DNA of 18,178 bases from an uncultured Acidimicrobiaceae bacterium (GTDB lineage Bacteria; Actinomycetota; Acidimicrobiia; Acidimicrobiales; Bog-793), in NCBI GenBank assembly GCA_903907185.1, contig CAIVND010000026.1:1-18178 (forward strand). Direction: 5' to 3'. The notes under the pieces were generated by a model. That model was not told where the DNA came from. It saw only the letters and a program-made list of their open reading frames with translations, and made no database searches. The stretch's first letter is position 1. Each line of letters opens with the position of its first letter. Shown here piece after piece: positions 1 through 5,806 of this stretch. Both the position numbers and the translations under genes were made by a program.

Positions 1-905
1 ATCACGACGGCATCTATACGACGCTGACTGACATCTCTGGCGCTGAAGATGCCTTTGGTGACATGGACTTCAAGGTTGCGGGAACCGCGGAGTTCGTTAC
101 CGCACTGCAGCTCGATACCAAGATCGATGGACTTCCTGCTGATGTCCTTGCAAGGGCGCTTGGTCAGGCACGTGACGCCCGACTCAAGATCCTCGACGTG
201 ATGCTGGGCGCAATCGCCGAGCCAAATGACGATGTGAAGTCCTATGCACCGAAGATCATCAGCATTGAGGTTCCGATCGACAAGATCGGCGAGATCATCG
301 GCCCGAAGGGCAAGGTCATCAATGCCATCCAGCAAGAGACCGGAGCTGATGTCGCAGTCGATGACGACGGGATGGTTGGTCGCGTCACCATCGGTGGAAC
401 CGAATCGACCGCTGTCAACGAAGCGCGTCGTCGCATCGAGCTGATCCTCGATCCGCCTACCGCTGAGGTCGGCAAGGTCTATGAGGGCCGGGTCGTCAAC
501 ATCACGAAGTTCGGAGCATTTGTCAATATCTTGCCGGGGCGTGATGGTCTGTTGCACATCTCCCGTCTTGGTCAGGGCAAACGCGTCGAGCGCGTCGAGG
601 ACGTTCTCGAACTTGGCCAGGCAATTGAGGTCGTTGTCGATGACATCGATCCACAGGGCAAGATCTCTCTCTCAATAGCTGGCGAGGCGCCAGCTCCTCA
701 GAGCAATGGCGCTGCGGCAGGTCCAGCGAAGTCTTCTCCAGCGCCAGAACCATCTGCACCTGCTGCTGATGCAGATGGAGTCAAGCGGGTCTCGTTCGAA
801 GAGACCTTCTCTGCAGTGATTGAGAACGAGTTTGGCAACCTCGGCCCCGCCGAAGTCGCACCCCGTGAGGACCGTGGACCACGTCGCCGTGGACCACGTC
901 GCTAA
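1..905 (+). CDS. pnp: Polyribonucleotide nucleotidyltransferase (PNPase), 3' part
   Basis: PNPase degrades RNA 3' to 5' by phosphorolysis and can add tails in reverse; it acts in cytoplasmic RNA turnover. The reading frame is open from base 3, so the start lies upstream of the window. The visible part begins in the second RNase PH-like core: GDMDFKVAGT at about 57-86, with the Asp/Asp/Lys set that binds the catalytic metal in the E. coli enzyme (my recollection of D486, D492, K494). A KH domain follows (about 255-443, core IGEIIGPKGK), then an S1 domain (about 468-680, VGKVYEGRVVNITKFGAFV). The last ~75 residues are a low-complexity Ala/Pro-rich tail ending in a basic GPRRRGPRR repeat, which is outside the conserved fold and lineage-variable. 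The domain order is standard. The M16 peptidase gene follows after 51 nt, a pairing common in Gram-positive bacteria. Identity is secure. Confidence 0.97.
   Translation, partial: HDGIYTTLTDISGAEDAFGDMDFKVAGTAEFVTALQLDTKIDGLPADVLARALGQARDARLKILDVMLGAIAEPNDDVKSYAPKIISIEVPIDKIGEIIGPKGKVINAIQQETGADVAVDDDGMVGRVTIGGTESTAVNEARRRIELILDPPTAEVGKVYEGRVVNITKFGAFVNILPGRDGLLHISRLGQGKRVERVEDVLELGQAIEVVVDDIDPQGKISLSIAGEAPAPQSNGAAAGPAKSSPAPEPSAPAADADGVKRVSFEETFSAVIENEFGNLGPAEVAPREDRGPRRRGPRR
868..901 (+). repeat. Short tandem repeat encoding the basic PNPase tail
   Basis: The unit gtggaccacgtcgc occurs twice back to back just before the pnp stop codon and encodes GPRR/RGPRR. Each unit contains gtgg-a-ccac, which is self-complementary. 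It is most simply an Arg-rich RNA-contacting tail; a hairpin at the mRNA end is possible but there is no T-run after it. Confidence 0.5.
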
Positions 906-926
906 TCACCATCCTCATCGTTGTGA

Positions 927-938
927 GCGATCGATCGC
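927..938. repeat. Perfect 12-bp palindrome in the pnp-M16 gap
   Basis: The sequence gcgatcgatcgc is a perfect palindrome lying in the 51-nt gap between pnp and the M16 peptidase gene, about 18 nt before the start codon. It could be an operator or a chance GATC-rich stretch; no function can be read from it. Confidence 0.35.
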
Positions 939-956
939 ACTGGTCGATGGATCATC

Positions 957-2204
957 ATGATTGAATCTACGGTTCTGCCCTCGGGCATGACGCTCGTCAC
1001 CGACGTGATGTCCGAGGTGCGGTCCGCGTGTATTGGTTTTTGGGTCGGTACTGGGTCGCGCGATGAGGGCGACGGCGAGGCGGGGATCTCGCACTTCTTA
1101 GAGCACCTGCTCTTTAAGGGAACCCCTACGCGCAGTGCCCGTTCAATCGCGGAAGACACCGATGCCGTCGGCGGCGACATGAACGCCTATACGACGAAGG
1201 AGTACACCACCTTCTACATGCGCCTGCTCGCGGAGAACCTTGATCTTGGACTCGACATCCTCTCCGACATCATGTGGAACCCAGCACTTCGTCCCGACGA
1301 GGTCGATGCGGAGCGCCAGGTGATCTTGGAGGAGGTGTTGATGCACCGAGATGAGCCAGCAGATGTTGTCTATGAGAACCTCTCTTTGGCGGTTTTCGGT
1401 GACCATCCTCTCGGGCGTGAGGTGCTTGGCCTGCCAGAGGTGATCACTTCGGTCTCTGTAGAGGGAATTCGCACCTTCTGCGATCACCATTATCGTCCGG
1501 GCAACATTGTGGTCGCAGCTGCCGGTGATATCGATCATGATCTTCTCGCGAAGGGACTTGAGGATCGCTTCTCAGGGCTCAGCGGTGGAACGACCCCAAT
1601 TCGCTCTGCACCGGGGCCCACGACACAGCAACTCACCGTTGAACGACGTGACACCGAACAGGCTCATGTCGTGCTTGGGATGCGTGGATCCTCGCGCCGT
1701 GATCCGGAGCGCTATGCACTTTCGGTTCTTAATCATGCTCTTGGCGGAGGACTCAGCTCGCGGCTCTTTCAAAAGGTTCGCGAGGAGCGAGGCCTTTGCT
1801 ATTCGATTGGATCCGACCGTGTCTCTTACGGCGACGCCGGACTCCTTTCGATCTCTGTGAGCACCTCGCCTGAACATGTTGAAGAGGTTCTGACCATCAT
1901 CAAGGGAGAGCTTGAGGATCTCGCAGAGCACGGCATTGATGATCGTGAGCTTGAACTCGCGAAGGGCCATATCAAGGCAGACACCTTGCTCTCGCTTGAG
2001 GACTCCGGTGCCCGGATGAGCCGGATAGGTGCGGGGATGCTTCTCCAAGGTGAGGTCATCGCTCCGGATGAGGCGATCCGTCACATTGTGGAGGTCACAA
2101 AGCAAGATGTTGCGGACATCGCAGCCAAAGTGCTGCGCGAGCCACGAGTTCTCGCCGTCGTCGGCCCCTTTGACGAGGCTGATTTTGCCGATACTTTTCT
2201 ATGA
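957..2204 (+). CDS. M16 family zinc metallopeptidase (mitochondrial processing peptidase-like)
   Basis: This is a cytoplasmic-type insulinase/processing-peptidase homologue of 415 residues, the usual length for single-unit bacterial M16B proteins. The inverted zinc motif HFLEH is at residues 46-50 (zinc ligands H46 and H50, base E49). The third ligand Glu is in ILEE at about 125-126, the expected ~76 residues downstream. The C-terminal half carries the family segment LGGGLSSRLFQKVREERGLC, which in M16 peptidases helps shape the substrate chamber. No signal peptide is visible. The ATG at 957 is chosen because an in-frame stop lies just upstream; the Shine-Dalgarno site is poor. Position directly after pnp and before dapB matches other Actinobacteria and, loosely, the Bacillus pnp-mlpA region. 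Its physiological substrate is unknown. Confidence 0.93.
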   Translation: MIESTVLPSGMTLVTDVMSEVRSACIGFWVGTGSRDEGDGEAGISHFLEHLLFKGTPTRSARSIAEDTDAVGGDMNAYTTKEYTTFYMRLLAENLDLGLDILSDIMWNPALRPDEVDAERQVILEEVLMHRDEPADVVYENLSLAVFGDHPLGREVLGLPEVITSVSVEGIRTFCDHHYRPGNIVVAAAGDIDHDLLAKGLEDRFSGLSGGTTPIRSAPGPTTQQLTVERRDTEQAHVVLGMRGSSRRDPERYALSVLNHALGGGLSSRLFQKVREERGLCYSIGSDRVSYGDAGLLSISVSTSPEHVEEVLTIIKGELEDLAEHGIDDRELELAKGHIKADTLLSLEDSGARMSRIGAGMLLQGEVIAPDEAIRHIVEVTKQDVADIAAKVLREPRVLAVVGPFDEADFADTFL

Positions 2205-2239
2205 GTGCTTTGAATCGCCTGTCATCTGGTTCTAAATGC

Positions 2240-2273
2240 TCAGGTGAAATGATCGACGTCGAGTACAACCTGA
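2240..2273. promoter_or_regulatory. Inverted repeat overlapping the dapB -35 region
   Basis: TCAGGT at 2240-2245 is mirrored by ACCTGA at 2268-2273, separated by 22 nt that contain the palindrome cgacgtcg. The right arm overlaps the proposed -35 hexamer of dapB, which is where a repressor or activator half-site would be expected. Six-base arms are short, so chance is a real possibility. Confidence 0.3.
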
Positions 2274-2298
2274 CACTCTCAACGTTCACCTTTATGAT
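2270..2298 (+). promoter_or_regulatory. Sigma70-type promoter of dapB, near-leaderless
   Basis: CTGACA (2270-2275, 5 of 6 to TTGACA) is followed by exactly 17 nt and then TATGAT (2293-2298, 5 of 6 to TATAAT). Transcription would begin near 2305, 2-3 nt before the dapB ATG at 2308, giving an essentially leaderless mRNA; this fits the lack of a Shine-Dalgarno site there. A weaker pair, TTGAAT (2210-2215) with TAAATG (2233-2238) at 17-nt spacing, lies upstream. Confidence 0.6.
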
Positions 2299-2307
2299 GC
2301 AAAGACG

Positions 2308-3123
2308 ATGAGCATACGAGTTGGTGTCGTTGGAGCAGCGGGCCGGATGGGTGCCACGGTCTGTCGGGCTGTCCTTGACAGCGAAGATCTTGACCTTGTT
2401 GTTGCCATCGATCCGGCCGAGACCGGAAGACCGCTCAGCGAAATCGCAGATCTCACTGACAGCACGATCACGATCACCGGTGACCTCGACTCTGCGGTTG
2501 AAGCTCAAGCGGAGGTCCTTGTCGATTTTACGGTCGCCGATGTCGCTCGAGCCACGCTTGCATTTGCCTCGACCCACGGAATCCACGTTGTCTGTGGGAC
2601 TACTGGACTCTCGCCGGAGGTCCTGTTGGAGATTGCAGGTGGATTTTCGCCATCCGATCGGCCAAACGCAATTGTCGCTCCGAACTTTGCGATTTCCGCG
2701 GTGCTTATGATGCGGTTTGCTGAGCTTGCAGCGCCCTATTTTGACAATTCGGAGATCATTGAGCTTCACCACGACCAGAAGCGCGATGCTCCCTCCGGCA
2801 CGGCCATGGAGAGTGCGCGTCGAATCGCTGAACGTCGATTCAGCACCGGACGAGGAGATTTTGGAGCTGATCCAACCGAGCGTGAGGTGCTATCGGGTGC
2901 ACGTGGCGCGCGTGGACCAGCAAACATCAACCTGCACTCCATCCGAATTCGCGGGCTTGTCGCGCACCAAGAGGTGATCTTTGGAGCACTTGGCCAGTCC
3001 CTCACCATTCGACAAGACTCTTATGATCGAACTTCATTTATGCCAGGGGTGTTACTCGCCGTCAGGAGGGTCGCCAGCACGCCTGGACTGACCATTGGCC
3101 TCGACCAACTCCTTGATCTGTAA
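2308..3123 (+). CDS. dapB: 4-hydroxy-tetrahydrodipicolinate reductase
   Basis: DapB reduces the DapA product to tetrahydrodipicolinate with NAD(P)H, on the way to meso-diaminopimelate and lysine. The 271-residue protein has the N-terminal nucleotide-binding signature VVGAAGRMG (7-15), the VCGTTG loop (95-100) and the catalytic/substrate signature HHDQKRDAPSGTA (154-166), with the catalytic His at 154-155 and Lys at 158. Length is close to the E. coli enzyme (about 273), with no truncation. The start ATG at 2308 puts the Rossmann motif at the usual distance from the N-terminus. The gene is 103 nt after the M16 gene, behind its own promoter, and 26 nt before dapA. The dapB-dapA pairing makes the pathway assignment firm. 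Confidence 0.96.
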   Translation: MSIRVGVVGAAGRMGATVCRAVLDSEDLDLVVAIDPAETGRPLSEIADLTDSTITITGDLDSAVEAQAEVLVDFTVADVARATLAFASTHGIHVVCGTTGLSPEVLLEIAGGFSPSDRPNAIVAPNFAISAVLMMRFAELAAPYFDNSEIIELHHDQKRDAPSGTAMESARRIAERRFSTGRGDFGADPTEREVLSGARGARGPANINLHSIRIRGLVAHQEVIFGALGQSLTIRQDSYDRTSFMPGVLLAVRRVASTPGLTIGLDQLLDL

Positions 3124-3137
3124 ACGATGTCGACTGC

Positions 3138-3143
3138 TAGCGT
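3138..3143 (+). promoter_or_regulatory. Possible leaderless -10 box before dapA
   Basis: TAGCGT fits the actinobacterial TANNNT -10 pattern and is followed by exactly 6 nt and the dapA ATG. A possible -35 TTGATC lies at 3113-3118 with a long 19-nt spacer. An internal start inside the dapB-dapA-rnj unit is plausible but unproven. Confidence 0.3.
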
Positions 3144-3149
3144 TCTGAG

Positions 3150-4076
3150 ATGAGCGCAATTTCCCGTTCGGCCAGCTTCGGCCGAGTGCTCACTGCGATG
3201 GTTACCCCGTTCACACCAGATGGCGAAGTTGACATCGCGGGAACCGTGGAGTTGGCCAGGTACCTCGTCGATCACGGCAATGATGGCTTGGTGGTCTGCG
3301 GTTCAACGGGCGAGAGTTCTGTATTGACCGATGACGAGCGAGTCGAACTGTGGGAGGCGGTGGTCGGCGCCGTCTCGGTGCCGGTGATCGCTGGCTCCAC
3401 CTCGAATGACACGCTTCACTCGGTTGAGCTCACCAAACGTGCTGAGGCAGCTGGTGTAGCGGGGATCTTGGCGGTCACGCCTTACTACAACCGTCCCGCT
3501 CAATCGGGCATCGAATCGCACTTCCGAGCCGTCGCTCGTGCGACATCACTTCCCGTGATTCTCTATGACATTCCGATCCGCTCTGGTCGAAAGATCGCGA
3601 GTGAGACGGTACTGCGGCTCCTTTCAAGCGAGGCAAATATCATCGGCCTGAAGGATGCCACCGGCGAACCGGCGGCAACCGCACGGCTGATGAATCAAGT
3701 TCCGCGACCGCTTGAGATCTACTGCGGTGACGATGGCCTTACTCTTCCTCTGCTCTCTGTGGGCGCTGTCGGGCTCATTGGAGTGGCAAGTCATTGGACC
3801 GGCGAGGAGTGCCGGGAGATGATCGAACTCTTCCTCACCGGAGAGGTCGACGCGGCGCTCGAGATTAACCGAGCGCTCCTCGATTCATTTGCCTTTGAAT
3901 CAGCAGACGACGCGCCAAATCCCATTCCGACGAAGGAGATGTTACGAGTGCTTGGACTACCTGGCGGTTCTTGCCGGCTCCCGCTTGGTGATGCTCCAGT
4001 AGGCCTCCTCGAGCGAGCGAAGCAGGTTCTCGCCGACCTTGATTCATGGCGGCTTGGTCGAACCACTCATGCCTAA
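3150..4076 (+). CDS. dapA: 4-hydroxy-tetrahydrodipicolinate synthase
   Basis: DapA condenses pyruvate with aspartate semialdehyde, the first committed step to lysine and diaminopimelate. The 308-residue TIM barrel shows GSTGE (51-55), VTPYYNRPAQSG (109-120), YDIP with the catalytic Tyr139, Arg144 in the carboxylate-binding position, and the Schiff-base Lys168 in GLKDAT. The first Thr of the usual GTTGE is Ser here, a conservative change. The motifs fit a true DapA better than N-acetylneuraminate lyase or other family members, and adjacency to dapB supports this. The ATG at 3150 has little Shine-Dalgarno complementarity. Its 3' end overlaps the rnj start by 8 nt. Confidence 0.95.
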   Translation: MSAISRSASFGRVLTAMVTPFTPDGEVDIAGTVELARYLVDHGNDGLVVCGSTGESSVLTDDERVELWEAVVGAVSVPVIAGSTSNDTLHSVELTKRAEAAGVAGILAVTPYYNRPAQSGIESHFRAVARATSLPVILYDIPIRSGRKIASETVLRLLSSEANIIGLKDATGEPAATARLMNQVPRPLEIYCGDDGLTLPLLSVGAVGLIGVASHWTGEECREMIELFLTGEVDAALEINRALLDSFAFESADDAPNPIPTKEMLRVLGLPGGSCRLPLGDAPVGLLERAKQVLADLDSWRLGRTTHA

Positions 4077-5730
4077 CGATGTACGGGTCACCTTCCTTGG
4101 TGGACTCGGCGAGATCGGTCGAAACTGTCTCGTTGTTGAACATTCGGGACGGATGATCATTCTTGACTGCGGAATCATGTTTCCTGATCCCGAGATGCCA
4201 GGTATCGATCTTGTGTTGCCAGACTTTCACTATCTGACGCAGAACGCGAAAAGGATTGACGGCATCGTGATTACCCATGGTCACGAAGACCACATGGGTG
4301 GGCTCGCCTTCCTCCTCCGGGAGATCTCCGCACCGATCTACAGTTCGCGTCTCACCCTCTCGATGGCTCGAGGCCGTATCGACGAAGCAGGACTTTCTGG
4401 TCGAACGGAGTTCATCGCGGTCAATGACGGAGAGCGGCGGATGATTGGGGCATTCGACGTCGAGTTCATCCCCGTCACCCATTCAGTTCCCAACGGCTTT
4501 GCGACAGCGTTTCACACGCCACAGGGTGTGATCTTGCACTCCGGTGACTTCAAGCTTGACATGACTCCGGTCGATGACCGCCGAACTGATCTTGCCCGCA
4601 TCGGAGCACTTGCCGACGGTGGCGGAATTCGACTCCTCCTTTCGGATTCGACGAACGCCGAGGAGCCGGGCTACACCGCAAGCGAGCGGAGCGTCGGTGC
4701 AACTCTCCGGACAATCTTTGCCGAACATCGCAATCGACGTATTGTTGTCGCCTGTTTCGCGAGTCACATCCATCGAGTGCAACAGCTCTCTGATGCAGCG
4801 GTCGCACACGGTCGACGGATCGCACTGCTTGGCAGGTCGATGTTGCGAAACGTAGCCATCGCTCGCGAGCTCGGCCTTCTCACGATCCCCGAGGCCTCAA
4901 TCATTGATATCGACAAGATCGATGATCTACTTCCCGGGCAGGTACTCGTACTCTCGACTGGCTCGCAGGGTGAGCCAATGTCAGCACTCTCGCTGCTTGC
5001 AGCGGGGGAGAACCGCCATTTTGACGTTCGCGATGGAGATGTCATCGTCCTGTCAAGCCATGCCATCCCCGGAAATGAGTGGGCGGTCGCAAAGGTGATG
5101 GATGGACTCGCACGCCGCGGTGCGGAGGTAATCCACTCTGGAATTGCCCACGTACACGAAAGCGGACATGCAAAGCAGGGTGAGCTCTCCACAATGCTGG
5201 CCGTTGCCCGTCCGAAGAATTTTGTGCCGGTACATGGCGAATACCGCCACCTACTCCGCCACTCTCGACTCGCAATCGAAATGGGCGTGGAACCGGAGAA
5301 TGTCCTGCTCTGTGAGGACGGCGACTCGATCGTTCTGTCCGATGCGGGGATCGACTACGGCGACAGTGTCCCTGCTGGTTATCTCTATGTCGATGGTGTA
5401 GTCGGCAATATGTCAGACGGTGTGCTTCGTGATCGCAAGGTGCTCGCGGAAGAGGGCGTCATAGTCGTGGTGATCACCATCGATGGACATAACGGAGAGA
5501 TCATTACCGGCCCGGAGATCATCACTCGAGGCTGGGTTCACGCTGGCGAGGCAGAGGAGCTTCTCGATGATGCTCGTCTCGCGGTGATCACTGCCGTAAA
5601 GGGCGCCATCGATGGAAAGAACGTCGATTTGGAGACGATCCGACGGGTAACTCGACGGGCGCTTGGACGTCTTGTCTCGGATCGCACGAAGCGCCGGCCG
5701 ATGATCGTTCCTGTTCTCATGGAGGCCTAA
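4069..5730 (+). CDS. rnj: Ribonuclease J
   Basis: RNase J is a zinc-dependent ribonuclease with both endonuclease and 5'-3' exonuclease activity, central to mRNA and rRNA processing in Actinobacteria and Firmicutes. The 553-residue protein begins with the family opening VRVTFLGGLGEIGRN. It has the metallo-beta-lactamase motif HGHEDH (70-75), HSGDFKLD around 158-165, the beta-CASP segments STGSQGEP (about 297-304) and SSHAIPGNE (329-337), then GHAKQGEL (366-373) and the ligand His in VHGEYRHL (388-395). A C-terminal domain follows. I prefer the ATG at 4069, which overlaps dapA by 8 nt and puts the conserved N-terminus at the usual place; a TTG at 4039 would add ten atypical residues. Linkage to dapA matches other Actinobacteria. 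Confidence 0.96.
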   Translation: MPNDVRVTFLGGLGEIGRNCLVVEHSGRMIILDCGIMFPDPEMPGIDLVLPDFHYLTQNAKRIDGIVITHGHEDHMGGLAFLLREISAPIYSSRLTLSMARGRIDEAGLSGRTEFIAVNDGERRMIGAFDVEFIPVTHSVPNGFATAFHTPQGVILHSGDFKLDMTPVDDRRTDLARIGALADGGGIRLLLSDSTNAEEPGYTASERSVGATLRTIFAEHRNRRIVVACFASHIHRVQQLSDAAVAHGRRIALLGRSMLRNVAIARELGLLTIPEASIIDIDKIDDLLPGQVLVLSTGSQGEPMSALSLLAAGENRHFDVRDGDVIVLSSHAIPGNEWAVAKVMDGLARRGAEVIHSGIAHVHESGHAKQGELSTMLAVARPKNFVPVHGEYRHLLRHSRLAIEMGVEPENVLLCEDGDSIVLSDAGIDYGDSVPAGYLYVDGVVGNMSDGVLRDRKVLAEEGVIVVVITIDGHNGEIITGPEIITRGWVHAGEAEELLDDARLAVITAVKGAIDGKNVDLETIRRVTRRALGRLVSDRTKRRPMIVPVLMEA

Positions 5731-5731
5731 A

Positions 5732-5788
5732 ACCCCTCCTTTCAGTGCTGGAAATACCGTGACCAACCCCTTAAAAGAGGGGGTCTGG
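5732..5788 (+). other. Hairpin with two competing 5' arms between rnj and ftsK
   Basis: The arm ACCCCTCCTTT (5732-5742), starting two bases after the rnj stop codon, can pair with AAAGAGGGGGT (5774-5784) with one mismatch and one G-U. A second ACCCC (5766-5770) can pair with the same G-run (about 5780-5784) as a small local hairpin, extended by CCA/TGG. No T-run follows, so this is not a textbook terminator; it may be a weak terminator, an RNA-processing site or an mRNA-end stabiliser. Confidence 0.4.
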
Positions 5789-5791
5789 TGT

Positions 5792-5797
5792 TAGCGT
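5792..5797 (+). promoter_or_regulatory. Possible -10 box before ftsK
   Basis: TAGCGT fits TANNNT and lies 9 nt before the GTG start of ftsK, with no Shine-Dalgarno site between. The same hexamer stands before dapA. No convincing -35 is seen, so confidence is low. Confidence 0.25.
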
Positions 5798-5806
5798 TAA
5801 TTCACT

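Noticed and set aside
2205..2307. Lysine riboswitch before dapB
   Set aside because: The gap is only 103 nt, much shorter than the roughly 170-nt lysine aptamer, and the predicted promoter leaves almost no leader RNA.
2095..2772. 225-codon open frame on the minus strand across the M16-dapB junction and dapB
   Set aside because: It lies antisense to well-supported dapB, has no recognisable motif, low-complexity Arg/Ser composition typical of a shadow frame, and no ribosome binding site.
4039..4068. Upstream TTG as the start of rnj
   Set aside because: It would add ten residues unlike other RNase J N-termini and lengthen the dapA overlap to 38 nt; the ATG at 4069 fits the family.
3865..4482. 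205-codon minus-strand frame opposite dapA and rnj
   Set aside because: Both plus-strand genes have full motif sets here; the antisense translation has none.
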